DNA of 64,000 nt from positions 1 to 64,000 of the forward strand of contig NC_018149.1 of assembly GCF_000277795.1 (NCBI RefSeq), in the 5' to 3' direction. The notes beneath the pieces were generated by a model. That model made no database searches, was not told the origin of the DNA, and saw only the letters and a program-made list of their open reading frames with translations. The position numbers and the translations under genes are program-made. Numbering within the stretch: position 1 is the stretch's first letter; every line of letters begins with the position of its first letter. Source of the stretch: Mycoplasma wenyonii str. Massachusetts (GTDB lineage: Bacteria; Bacillota_I; Bacilli_A; Mycoplasmatales; Mycoplasmoidaceae). Shown piece by piece: positions 10,684 to 20,643 of the stretch.

Positions 10684-10701
10684 TCCTGTACGACTGGGCA
10701 C

Positions 10702-12300
10702 TTAGAAACTAAAAGCTCTCTTAGAGCTTTTAAGCGCTGAGGTTTACTTCTTTCAGTATTTTTTTTTGCTCTTTTTTTAGGTAGCTTTCCCGTTTTATCT
10801 AAGCCTGAAAAAGGAGTTAGCTTACTATTTGGAGCTCTAATAGGCAACTATCTCTTAAGTTCCTATACAGTCTTTAGATTATTTGGGAATTTCAATAAGA
10901 GCAATGTACATCTAATCTTTTATGTCGCCTCTTTTGTCTTTATTCCCTTCCTATATCCTATTGGTTACTTCTTACTCTGAATGGATAAGGTTAACAGTGA
11001 CTTAATAGGTAACTATCTTAAAGATTTAAGGAGATATCAAGAGTATGAAAAGAAATTTCTAACCTTTAATAGAGCTAAAGAAGGATTAGTTCTTTATTCC
11101 CTTAAAGAAACTGATCCTAACTATAGTAGATTAGTTCAATACAACAACTTAGTTGGTCATAGACATTTAACTCAAAGTAATTCAGCGAAAGTAATAGAGA
11201 ATGCAAAAGACTTTCTTTTTTGCATTGTTCAACTAATTAAGAAAGCTAAGAAGTTTATACACATTGAGTACTACATCTTCTCTGAGGGATATGTACTCAA
11301 TTATTTACTAGAACTTTTAGCGCAGAAAATTCAAGAAGGTGTTGAGGTTAAGTTAATAATTGATCACTGGGGAAATTACTTCAAAATAACTAAAAAAACT
11401 AAGAAAAGAATTAAGGCTTTAGGTATCAAATGTAAGATATTCAATCCTTTATTTACCAAAAATAATGAGTTGTGGTGAAATTTCAGAAATCACAACAAAC
11501 TATTAGTAGTAGATAACCAATATGCATTATTTGGTAGTTGCAATATCTCAGATGAGTATTTCAATATAACTGATAAGTTCTTTCCTACCTCAGAGCTAGC
11601 TATCTTGCTAGAAGGGGAGATAGTTAACTCACTGAATATATTGTTTGCATTCCACTGAGGCTTAATACCAAATAAGAAGGAAGAAAAAGAGTGAGATATG
11701 TTAATGGACTCTCAACATTACTTTGGATTCAACTACCAAGAAAAAGGCAATCTAGAGTTACAGTTAGTTCCTTCTTCTCCCTTACTAGAAGAAAGACCTA
11801 TTAAGACTAACTTATTGAACTTAATACTTTCAGCAAAGAAGATAATAAGATTTACAACTCCTTATTTCTATCCCCCAAAAGATATATTGAATGCTCTTAA
11901 ATTTGTTAGCTCGATAGGAGTAAGAATTCAAATTATCTTACCTAAAGAGGCTGATCTAAAAGATAAAGTTTTAAGAGTTCACAGAAAACTATTATCTAGC
12001 TTTTCTTCTAAGAATATAGAGATTTATGAGTATCTAGGCTTTAATCACGAAAAAGTAACCATAATAGATGATGAGATAGTCTATTTCGGCACATACAACT
12101 GAGATTACAGATCTCTATATCTAAACTTTGAGAGTGCCATCTTAATCAAAGACAAGGAGTTAGGAGAGAAGATGAAGATACTATTCTTAAAGAGACTAAA
12201 GAATAGTCACTTAATTACTCCTTCTGACTGTAGTTACAAAAATAAGGTATTACCTAACATCTTCACTAGCATCTCTAAGTGATGTCAACTACTAGCCTAA
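10702..12300 (+). CDS. cls: Cardiolipin synthase (phospholipase D family), start uncertain
   Basis: Cardiolipin synthase joins phosphatidylglycerols at the membrane. After two or three N-terminal hydrophobic segments (about 10740-10980) come two HKD motifs, HNKLLVVDNQ and HEKVTIIDDE, each with the expected Asn downstream (GSCNIS, GTYNWD). The first ATG in frame (10981) lies after the membrane segments, which are clearly coding. No ATG, GTG or TTG lies between the pgi stop and them; I give TTA at 10702 as a placeholder, and ACG at 10690 is another option. The gene is 532 codons as drawn. Many UGA Trp codons. Confidence 0.85.
10711..10731 (+). terminator. Short hairpin after pgi, possible terminator
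   Basis: AAAAGCTCT, a CTT loop and AGAGCTTTT form a perfect 9-base stem with T residues at the 3' side. It lies 28 bases after the pgi stop, inside the first codons of the cls reading frame. It could end some pgi transcripts or mask the start of cls in mRNA. Confidence 0.4.
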
Positions 12301-12438
12301 TTGAAGAGAGCAACTAAAAAAGAAAGAGCAGAAGCTTTATTTCAAATTTGCTTTGAAATTTATTTACTTAAAGTACCTGCTCTTCTGTATTCTCTAACTC
12401 CTAGAGAAGTAGATTTAGACTTCTGAGATTGAACTTAG
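12301..12438 (+). CDS. Possible 45-residue protein overlapping a structured element
   Basis: A TTG directly after the cls stop opens a 45-codon frame ending DFWDWT, with both Trp as UGA. I do not recognise it. The same bases hold two nested inverted repeats: outer AAGAGCAG at 12324-12331 with CTGCTCTT at 12377-12384, and inner ATTTCAAA at 12339-12346 with TTTGAAAT at 12352-12359. The region may therefore be a structured RNA or a terminator before prs instead of a gene. Confidence 0.35.
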
Positions 12439-12456
12439 CTGAATTAAATAATTTAT

Positions 12457-13449
12457 ATGAGTTTTACAGAGAGTCTTTACTTTTATATCAATATCTCTGA
12501 GAATCTTAGAAAGAACTTAGAAACTTATTTAAAGTTTTCTGAACTGAATTTATTTCCTTTTCCTGACGGAGAATACTTTGCTCAACCTAAAGTCTCTGTA
12601 AGAGGGAAGAAAGTCTTTCTTTTTCACAGTCTCTCTCATCCAGTTAATGACAATCTCATGAAATTATTAATTACTATAGATGCAGTTAAGAGAGCTGCAG
12701 CTAAAGAGATTAATCTAATAATTACTTATTTGGCTTACTCGAGACAAGATAGAAAGACAGCGGAAAGAGCTCCAATTACCTCTAAATTAATCTCTAACCT
12801 TATTAGTGTTTCAGGGGCAAATAAGATTACAACCTTAGATCTACACTGTGATCAAATCGAAGGTTTCTTTGATATCACAATAGATCACTTATATGCTGTA
12901 CCTTTATTTGCAGAGTATCTCATAAAGAGATATGGAACAGAGTTACAAGAGTTTGTAATAGTCTCTCCAGATTTTGGAGCAACTAAGAGAGCAAGAATGC
13001 TCTCTAATTTACTTTCTATTCCTATTGTGATTATGGAAAAGATCAGATCTAAGACAGGAGAGATTAATGAACATACTGTTTATGGGGATGTGGGACACAA
13101 AAACTGTTTAATCTTTGATGACATTATTGGAACCGGAGGGACTGTAATACTAGCCACTAGAACACTAAAGAAATTAGGAGCTGAGTCTATTACTATTTGC
13201 GCTACTCATGGTTTATTTAGTGGAGAGGCTTGAAAGTTATTTGACTCTGCTTATCAGGAAGGTTTATTCTCAGAGATATTAGTTTCAGATAGTGTGCCTT
13301 TACAAGAGAATAAAGAATATGTAAAGGTAATTAGCATAGCTAAATTACTTTCACAGGTAACAGAGGTCTATTCTAAGGGAATGGGTTCTTTATCTAAGAT
13401 ATATGAATCTCTTAGAGGTGAGGTATTACAGTTAAGTACAAAATCTTAG
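12457..13449 (+). CDS. prs: Ribose-phosphate pyrophosphokinase
   Basis: Prs makes PRPP from ribose-5-P and ATP; PRPP feeds the salvage phosphoribosyltransferases seen at 56170-57681. The 330-residue protein has FPDGEYFAQPKVSVRGK, YLAYSRQDRKTAERAPIT (the flexible ATP loop), TLDLHCDQIEGFFD, and the PRPP-binding loop LIFDDIIGTGGT. One UGA Trp near 13231 is needed for full length. ATG start. Confidence 0.94.
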
Positions 13450-14698
13450 ACTCTCTACAGTTTTCTCCAAAAAAAGTAACTTTCTAAAAGAACTTAAGAG
13501 TAGAGGAGTAATCTACAACTCTACTCCCATAGAAGGCTTAGAGAAACTCCTAGACTCTGGGCTAGGTATTTATGTAGGATTTGATTTAACTGCTAGCTCT
13601 TTACACTGAGGTCATTATTTATTACTTTCTATTCTCAGAAGAGCTCAAGAGTATCACATAAAGACTGTAATTATTCTGGGAGATTTCACTACACCTATTG
13701 GAGATGCATCTTGAAAGTCAGATGAAAGAAGATTTTTAACTCAAGAAGAGAGAGAAGACAATCTTAGACAGATTAAGTCTCAGCTTGAGAGACTACTGCC
13801 TGAAGCTGAGATAGTCTTAAATTCTCAGTTCTATTCTTCTTTTTCTATTTCCTTCTTAGCTGAGTTATTACCTCTCTTTAATCTCCCAACTCTATTAGCA
13901 AAAGACTTTCTTAAGTTAAGACTCCAAGAAGAGACATTGAATATGAAAGATATCTTCTATCCAACCCTTCAATCCTTTGACTTCTATTCTTTAGCAAAGA
14001 AACACAATGTAGGTATTCAATTGGGGGGTCAAGATCAATGAGGAAATATTACTACTGGAATTGAGTTCATTAGAAGAAAACAAGAAGGTCTAACTGTAGG
14101 AGGTTTTACAATTCCCCTTTTAACTGATTCCTCTGGAGCAAAGTTTGGAAAGAGTACTAAAGGAGCTTTATTTCTAAACAGTAAGTTAAGTCCAGAATAT
14201 AAGGTCTTTCAATACTTTTGAAATTTGTCAGATCAACAGCTAAAACAACTAGCTAATTTTGTATTTTCTATTCCCCTAGAAGAGTTAGAGTCTTCTCCTC
14301 AAGAGTTAAAGCAAAAGGTTATTAGAGAATTATTCTCTTTGGTCTACTCTCCCGAGAAGTTTGAGAGAGTGCAACTGCTTTCTACCTGACTATTTGACTC
14401 TGAGAGACAATCAGAAAACTATAAGTGAAAAAGAGAAGAACTAGAACTATTACAAGAAGAGATTGTTTCTTATATCTCTTCTGAGCCCTTGAATCTCTCT
14501 AGTATTCTGATTCAATTAGGACTATCAAACTCTCACAGTGAATCTAAGAGATTAGTTGAACAAGAGAGATGTATCTTTTGCTTTGGTAAAAAACTAACTA
14601 ATCACAAAGAGAAATTAGATAGCTCTTTGGTACAACACTCTTATTTTTTAATTAGAAAAGGAGAGAAGGAGTTTGGGATATATCAATTAATTAACTAG
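13436..14698 (+). CDS. tyrS: Tyrosyl-tRNA synthetase, no canonical start
   Basis: TyrRS charges tRNA-Tyr. The class I signature is GFDLTASSLHWGH (HIGH is HWGH), the tRNA-Tyr-type GGQDQWGN is present, and the second signature is KFGKS as usual for TyrRS. The C-terminal S4-like domain is at about residues 350-415. Coordinates begin at the first codon after the in-frame stop. The family N terminus would start near 13480 (NFLKELKSRG), yet none of the ~17 codons available is ATG, GTG, TTG or ATT. The gene overlaps the end of prs by up to 14 bases. Confidence 0.88.
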
Positions 14699-14699
14699 T

Positions 14700-16067
14700 A
14701 TGTTGTTACTTTCAAAGATCATTCAAAAGACATTAGCAAGAAAGATTAAACATAACTTTCTAGCTAGAGTAATAGGAGAAAAGGAGATGGAACTAATCTT
14801 TGAGGAGCTAAAGAATGAATTTATTAAGGCAGATGTGAACTATGAAGTAACAGAACAATTCTTTAAGGAAATTCAAGATAACTTAAGGGAAGAAAAGAGA
14901 TTATTTATGGGAAAGGAAGAAGTTCAATTAGAGCTCTATCAAAAGATTAAAGATAAGTTAATTAACTCTTTGGGAGAGGAGGCAGAGCCCCTAAAGCTAA
15001 GAAAAAAAGGAAGAGATAAGTTTCTCTTAATAGGTACTAATGGAGCGGGAAAGACAACTACTGTAGCTAAGTTAGCTTACTATCTCAAGACTAAAAAGGG
15101 AATAGAGAGCATTGAAACAGTTAGCTTAGATGCAAACAGAGCTGCAGCTTTTGAACAACTACAACAACTAGTAACTCCCTTAGGTGTTAAGAGTCACTTT
15201 ATTAAAGAATTAGAAGAGTTACAAGAATTTGAGGAAGAACTAAAGAATAGAGAAGTTAACTCAATACTTTATGACAGTGGAGGGGTAATTCCTAAAGATA
15301 TAGAAGGATTGAGTTATCTAAAGAAATTAAGCTCTTTAGTTAATCCAACTGAAACTATCTTAGTGTTGGATGCTTTAGCTGGACAAGAGTCTCTAGAGAT
15401 AGTTAAGTTATTCTGTGAGAGTATTACAGTAGATAGCTTGATAGTGACTAAGTCTGACTCAATGTCTCCACTGGGAGCAGCTTTATCTGCTCACTATTTC
15501 TACAAACTACCTATTAAGTTCTTGGGGGAAGGGGAGGGAATAGAAGATTTAATTGTCTTCTATCCAGACAGAATAGTTTCAAAACTATTAGGAGAGGGAG
15601 ATGTACAAACTCTTGCTGAAAAGATTGAAGAGAAGGAGATAGATACTAATCAAGCTGAGAAATCAATCTATAAGTTCTTAAAGGGTAAGTTTGACCTAGA
15701 AGACTTAATTTTGCAACTAAAAGAGGTTAAGAAGTTTGGTTCTATTGGTAGTCTCTTGAAGATGTTTCCTAGCTTAAATAACTTAACTGAGAAACTCTTA
15801 AGTCAATCTTCAGCTGTAGAAGAAGAGTTCGCTAAGTGAGAAGTCTTAATACAGTCAATGACTCCCTATGAAAAACAAAACCCTAAGGTTATTAAGGCTG
15901 AAAGTAGTAGAAGAGCGAGAATAGTTAGAGGTTCTGGGAGAAAGGTGGAAGAACTTAATAGATTACTTAATAAGTGAGAGCAAACTAAGAAGAAAGCAGA
16001 AGAAATAGGTCAAAATATTTTGACTAAACAAGGAGATTGAACTAATATATTTGACTATCTAAAGTAG
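14700..16067 (+). CDS. ffh: Signal recognition particle protein Ffh
   Basis: Ffh binds SRP RNA and signal sequences to target membrane proteins. The 455-residue protein has N, G and M domains. G1 is GTNGAGKTTT. The closing-loop motif normally DTAGR reads DSGGV, and the TKxD region reads VTKSDSMSPLG. GEGEGIEDL and the M-domain motif FGSIGSLLKMFP are clear. A standard-code reading would stop at a UGA at 15837, cutting off the C-terminal M-domain helices SMTPYEKQNP and RGSGRKVEELNRLL. The lost Arg in G3 is unusual. Confidence 0.92.
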
Positions 16068-16083
16068 TCAAAAATAAGAAAAA

Positions 16084-16089
16084 TATAAT
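16084..16089 (+). promoter_or_regulatory. Likely -10 box of tRNA-Arg
   Basis: TATAAT lies 20 bases upstream of the tRNA-Arg gene, a good -10 distance. No clear -35 hexamer is seen, as is common in mollicutes. Confidence 0.55.
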
Positions 16090-16108
16090 AGTTTAAGAAG
16101 GTAAATTT

Positions 16109-16186
16109 GTAGCAATAGCTCAATCTGGATAGAGCACAAACCTTCTAAGTTTGCGGTTGTAGGTTCGAGTCCTTCTTGCTACGCCA
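16109..16186 (+). tRNA. tRNA-Arg (TCT)
   Basis: Cloverleaf with acceptor GTAGCAA paired to TTGCTAC, discriminator G and an encoded CCA. The anticodon loop CTTCTAA sits between CAAAC and GTTTG, and the T arm contains GGTTCGAGTCC. Anticodon TCT decodes AGA and AGG, which are the dominant Arg codons in the neighbouring genes. Confidence 0.95.
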
Positions 16187-16199
16187 TTTTTAATTAGTT

Positions 16200-16613
16200 T
16201 TGCCTAAATATGAAATTATGTTTTTGGTTGATCCCAGTTGTTCAGAAGAGGAGTCAGAACAAGAAGTAAGTCCTTTATTAGAACTATTTAGAGGAGAAGA
16301 AGATTACAGCGAGACTGTTACTTGATCTGATAAGTTAGCTTATCCAATAAAGCACAAAACAGAAGCTCACAGATATCTAATAAACTTTTATACCTCAGAG
16401 TCTGAGAAGTTAGAGAGATTTAATACTTTATCGAACCTTAATCCAAAGATATTGAGACATTTGATTATTAATATAGAGAAGAATTATGGATATAGAGCCA
16501 GTGTTAACCCTAAGAAAATACAAGCTGCAGAGAGAAGAGCTCAAAAGTATCAAGAGTTCAAAGCTAGAAAGCAAAGAACTGGTTTTAGACTTGGAACTAC
16601 TAAGCCTGTTTAG
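16200..16613 (+). CDS. rpsF: 30S ribosomal protein S6
   Basis: S6 binds S18 on the 30S platform. I chose TTG at 16200 because it gives MPKYEIMFLVDPS, matching the S6 N terminus; ATG at 16218 would cut the first strand. The central motif WSDKLAYPIKHKTEAHRYL (UGA Trp) and the segment LERFNTLSNLNPKILRHLII fit the family. The ~30-residue basic tail is typical of some S6 proteins. It opens the conserved rpsF-ssb-rpsR operon. Confidence 0.9.
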
Positions 16614-16627
16614 TTCTTGTTTGTGCT

Positions 16628-17152
16628 ATGCTTCCTAAAGGGTATTTGATTGGGAACTTTACAGCCGATCCAATTCCCGGGATGACAAGTAGCTCTTTAG
16701 ATTACTCTAGATTCTCAATAGCCTGTAACGAAAACTACACAAGAGCCAATCAAACAGCTAAGACTCACTACTATAACTGCATTGCTTGAGGAAAGAGAGC
16801 TCAATATATCTCTAGATATCTAAAGAAAGGAGATAGTGTATTTATTGAGTTCACTCTATTAACCAATAACTATACCAATATAGAAGGTAGAGTTATTAAG
16901 AGAGTAGATCTTCATGTAGAAAAAATAGAGATGCTGTATCAAAGACTAAATAAGTCTTTTGACTCGGCAAATATAATGTCTGAGAGTCATTCAGATGATA
17001 AATATTTACTAAAGAAGCAAGAAGAAACCTTGGTAGATAACAATATTTCTAGTTCAGTGGAGGTGATTCCAACAGAAGTAAAGGCGGCTACAGCTGAGTG
17101 AGAGCTGGATCTAGAAGATATTTACAATATGAAAAAAGAGGCCGGGGAATAG
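16628..17152 (+). CDS. ssb: Single-stranded DNA-binding protein
   Basis: SSB coats single-stranded DNA in replication and repair. The OB fold is read from the start: YLIGNFTADP, SRFSIACNENY, YYNCIAWGKRAQYISRYLKK (UGA Trp), then VFIEFTLLTNNYTN. The acidic tail (residues 115-174) differs from the DDDIPF-type end of other bacteria. It lies between rpsF and rpsR. ATG start 14 bases after rpsF; the stop overlaps the rpsR GTG. Confidence 0.9.
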
Positions 17153-17463
17153 TGTCAGATAATCAAGTAGAGAATACAACAGCTGTCAGCACAGAAACAC
17201 AATTTCAAACTTCTCAAAAACCTAAAGAAGCTCACACTCAAAGAAATAGAAAGCATAAATTTAAGAAACCTTGTTGAATCTGTAGACAAGGAAAGCTATT
17301 AATTGACTACAAAGAAGTTGAGTTCCTTCAAAACTATCTAAAGAGATACAACAAGATATTGATTCACAAGATCTCAGGTAATTGTCTTAAGCATCAACAC
17401 CAATTAACTAAAGCAATTAAGAGAGCTAGATATATTGGTTTACTACCATTTGTGGCTGAATAG
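17152..17463 (+). CDS. rpsR: 30S ribosomal protein S18
   Basis: S18 pairs with S6 on the ribosome. The core reads FKKPCWICRQGK, then YKEVEFLQNYLKRYNKILIH and AIKRARYIGLLPF, the S18 signature. GTG start sharing the G of the ssb stop; a ~30-residue polar N-terminal extension is longer than usual. 103 residues, one UGA Trp. Confidence 0.93.
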
Positions 17464-17491
17464 ACTTTCTTAGTTAATACTTTCTTCCCCC

Positions 17492-18928
17492 GTGCAGGAG
17501 GAAGAGAGTTCTAAGAAATCCCTCACTGATTGAGATATAGCTAGAGTTGAGAAAGCAGTCTTATCTTCCTATATCTACAACTATCTAGAGGTAATTAATT
17601 TCTCGGAGATAGAAGCTGTTCCTCCAGAGTTCTTCCCTAACAAAATACCTAGACAGATATTTCAAGCTCTTTTAACTTTAGAGACTAAAAATGGAATCTT
17701 TGATCCCATTCTCATACTAGAAGCCCTTAAGAGCAATAACAAATTCAATCAAAGCTTTATAAATGATTGCTCTGACTATCTAACTAACTTACCTAGAAGG
17801 GCTAGTTACTTCAACTTCAGAAAATATCTAGAGATACTAAGAAATAACTGAATCAAAAGAGAGCTAGATAGCCTTTCTCGAGAAATTATTAATACTAGAT
17901 GAAATGTAGATATCATAAATGACTTAATTGCTAAGTGAGAGAAATCTTTCTTAGAGATCACACTCAAAAACAGAAAGATTAACTTTCTAAATGCAAAAGA
18001 AGTAATTAAGTCTTATGACAACTTAGTTGTTAGTAGTCAATCAAGTGAAACCGCATGCTATTTAACTACTGGCTATCAACCCTTAGATGACAAGATAAAA
18101 GGTTTGAAGCCTGGTCAATTAGTTGTTATTGCTTCTAGACCTGGAGTGGGCAAGACAACTTTTGCCCTGAATCTTATAAATAACAACTTGCACAGAATCA
18201 CACCACCCTTTAAGACTGAGAAAGAAATCGCCATAGGAGTGTTCTCGCTTGAGATGACTAATGAGATCATCATAGAGAAATTAATAGCTATTGAGTCTAA
18301 AACAAAGCTGTATACCCTCCAAAGACTTTCAGAAGGGAAGAAAGTACAAGAGCTAGATTTAGACATAATAGAGAGCTCTAAGAAAAAAATCTCTGAGGCA
18401 AACCTATTATTCTGCGATGATGCCAATATCACCTTAGGAAATATCATTGCAACCATTAAGTTATGAGCGCGTAAATATCTGCTAAAGCTAGTAATTATTG
18501 ACTATCTACAGCTAATTAACTTACCTTTAGAGAAAGAGTTAAATAATTGAAATCCTAATCAAAAAATTAGCTTAATTTCTAGACAACTAAAGATTCTCTC
18601 TATTGAGCTAAATATATGTATTCTTTCACTCTCGCAACTAAATAGAAAGTTAGAGGAAAGAAAAGGAGCAGATAAAATACCAGAACTCTCTGACTTAAGA
18701 GACTCTGGATCTATTGAACAAGATGCGGATATAGTTATCTTTCTTTATCAATCTTCCTCTAAGAAAAATAAAGAATTAGATGAAGAAGAGGAAATGATGA
18801 TTGGAGAGGAAGAACAACACCATTCTTCTGAGATCTCTCTAAAAATAGGTAAAAACAGATATGGTCCTACTGGAACTATTCAGTTCCAACTAGATCAAGA
18901 GGTAGGAAAGTTTTTTGTTTCTAAATAA
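17492..18928 (+). CDS. dnaB: Replicative DNA helicase DnaB
   Basis: DnaB unwinds the replication fork. The 478-residue protein has the N-terminal helical domain ([11 protein letters not shown]...), then the RecA-like ATPase: Walker [12 protein letters not shown], Walker B region [41 protein letters not shown] start; TAG three codons after the rpsR stop limits it upstream. Several UGA Trp codons. An acidic insertion of about 20 residues follows FLYQSSS. Placement after rpsR is common in Firmicutes relatives. Confidence 0.94.
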
Positions 18929-18930
18929 AA

Positions 18931-19018
18931 TGGTGCGTTTAGAGGGGATCGAACCCACACATCTTTCTAAGATACTAGCTCCTAAGGCTAGCGCGTCTGC
19001 CAATTCCGCCATAAACGC
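18931..19018 (-). tRNA. tRNA-Leu (TAG)
   Basis: An 88-base type II tRNA with a long variable arm. Acceptor GCGTTTA pairs with TAAACGC, followed by A and CCA. The loop CTTAGGA between CTAGC and GCTAG gives anticodon TAG. It is the last member of a five-tRNA minus-strand cluster that ends tail to tail with dnaB. Confidence 0.94.
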
Positions 19019-19021
19019 AAT

Positions 19022-19096
19022 TGGTGCCGAATACAGGATTCTAACCCATCTCAATCGATTACAAGTCGACCGCTTTTACCACTAAGCTAATCCGGC
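19022..19096 (-). tRNA. tRNA-Thr (TGT)
   Basis: Acceptor GCCGGAT pairs with ATTCGGC (one G-T), with an encoded CCA. Anticodon loop CTTGTAA gives TGT. The spacer to each neighbour is only 2-3 bases, so the cluster must be processed from one transcript. Confidence 0.93.
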
Positions 19097-19098
19097 TT

Positions 19099-19173
19099 TG
19101 GTGGGTTGTAAGGGATTCGAACCCCTGACCTACTGCTTGTAAGGCAGTTGCTCTCCCACTGAGCTAACAACCC
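19099..19173 (-). tRNA. tRNA-Val (TAC)
   Basis: Acceptor GGGTTGT pairs with ACAACCC, with CCA encoded. Loop CTTACAA between ACTGC and GCAGT gives anticodon TAC. The T arm contains GGTTCGAATCC. Confidence 0.95.
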
Positions 19174-19175
19174 TT

Positions 19176-19251
19176 TGGCGATCTGTATGGGATTCAAACC
19201 CATGCATGCATGCGTGAAAGGCATGTGTGTTAATCACTTCACCAACAGACC
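19176..19251 (-). tRNA. tRNA-Glu (TTC)
   Basis: Begins GGTCTGTTGGTG and ends CAGATCGCCA. Anticodon loop CTTTCAC between CATGC and GCATG gives TTC. The D loop and T arm (GGTTTGAATCCC) are regular. Confidence 0.93.
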
Positions 19252-19257
19252 TTAAAT

Positions 19258-19332
19258 TGGCGGCCACAGCAGGGATCGAACCTGCGACCAAACGGTTAAC
19301 AGCCGTTTGCTCTACCACTGAGCTATATGGCC
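19258..19332 (-). tRNA. tRNA-Asn (GTT)
   Basis: Acceptor GGCCATA pairs with TGTGGCC, with CCA encoded. Loop CTGTTAA between AACGG and CCGTT gives anticodon GTT. It is the first gene of the minus-strand cluster Asn-Glu-Val-Thr-Leu; the promoter should lie in 19333-19434. Confidence 0.94.
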
Positions 19333-19434
19333 TTTAAGAGTTCACAATGCAATACCATTTGGCCTCCAAAGAGACCATATGAGTCTCAGTTTGATTGTAA
19401 ATTCTATTTGAATACAATTTTCAGATAATTTGGG

Positions 19435-20643
19435 ATGTCTTCCTTTAATCTGAACTATCCGAATCCCTATCCAATCGCATTAGAAGACCCAAGAAAGCTC
19501 TCTTTTAAGACTATAGGTTGATTGTCTTTTCAGAGAGTTTGATCTCTTAAGAATCAAAAGATAAAAATTGCTTTAGTACTTTTTTTAGGTTTTTGTTCTG
19601 GTTGTCTTAATTTCTTCTTTGTTGAAAAAGTAGCTATATATAATCCTGGATTACTTGCTGTTTGACAGGCTATAGGTAGATGTGTTAAGGGAGTTACTGG
19701 GAATGGACAAGAAAACAATGGCCCAGAACACATCAAAATCATTTACTTAATTCTTTTCTGGGTCTTTAACTCAATCATTAACTTGTTTTTCGCTTTAAGT
19801 GTTTACAAGGTTGTGGGGAAGGAGATGACTGGATTAAGTGTGTTATTTATGGTTGTTTCTTCTCTTACGGGGGTTGGGTTGGCGAAGTTACCTGGCGGTG
19901 CAGGTTTGGAGAAGTTTTATTTATTTTCCGACCCATTCAATGGTGGTCAAGAAACAACACAAAAAGCTATCAAATTCTTAACTTGAGAAGAGGCAACTAA
20001 AACAGAAGTCGCTAAATCTACAGTTACCAATGGAATCATTCTCTTATTTATATATGCAATAGTGTTTGCTATTCTTAACTCTCTAATTACTTCTTTGTTG
20101 TATGCACTAGGAGGTTGTGGGGGTGGAGTTGACTGAATTATCTTCTACCTATTTAGATCTAAGTCTTATCTATCTAATAAGTTGATCTTTTACACTAGCT
20201 TAGCCTTTCTGACCTTTGCCTATATAACAGGTAGCTATATTCCTTGAGCGGTAAAGGGGAATGGGGCAGGAGGAGGAGCTAATGGAGCAACAAAACTAAT
20301 CTCTAATTTTTTCTCTCCACTTTTCTTTGCATTATTAATCTCTTTGTTTACTAGAAGATTTATATTCAATGTTTTCTATCCTAGATTCAAGTTCATTAAT
20401 GTAAAGATCTTTACTAATAAGTTCTTAGAAATAAGAAATGAACTAATAGAAAAGAAGTTTCCACATAGCTTTACAATAGTTCCTTCTTTTGGAAGCTATA
20501 GTCTTAGATCTCAATCTCAACTAGAGTTCATTTGTTTATTAATAGAGCTACAAGAATTAACCAAGGTGGCGAGACAAATAGATAAAAATTGTTTTATCTG
20601 CTCTATACCTATTAGATCTTTGAATGCGAGAATAAAGATCTAA
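19435..20643 (+). CDS. YitT/DUF2179-like membrane protein
   Basis: This 402-residue protein has about six hydrophobic segments between residues 40 and 300 and a cytoplasmic C-terminal domain. That domain (GSYSLRSQSQ, LIELQELTKVARQIDKNCFI) resembles the DUF2179 domain of YitT-family proteins, which are common and of unknown role in mollicutes. Four or more UGA Trp codons must be read through. ATG start; the stop overlaps the gapN ATG as TAATG, so both are probably co-transcribed. Function unknown; assignment rests on layout and the weak C-terminal match. Confidence 0.7.

Noticed and set aside
15837-15839. In-frame TGA codons as gene ends (here in ffh, and in nusG, gyrA, pgi and others)
   Set aside because: Conserved motifs continue in the same frame after the TGA in many unrelated genes, so TGA is Trp. 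Only TAA and TAG were taken as stops.
18115-18456. Minus-strand frame within dnaB
   Set aside because: It is the shadow of the dnaB Walker A region and has no start context or family features.
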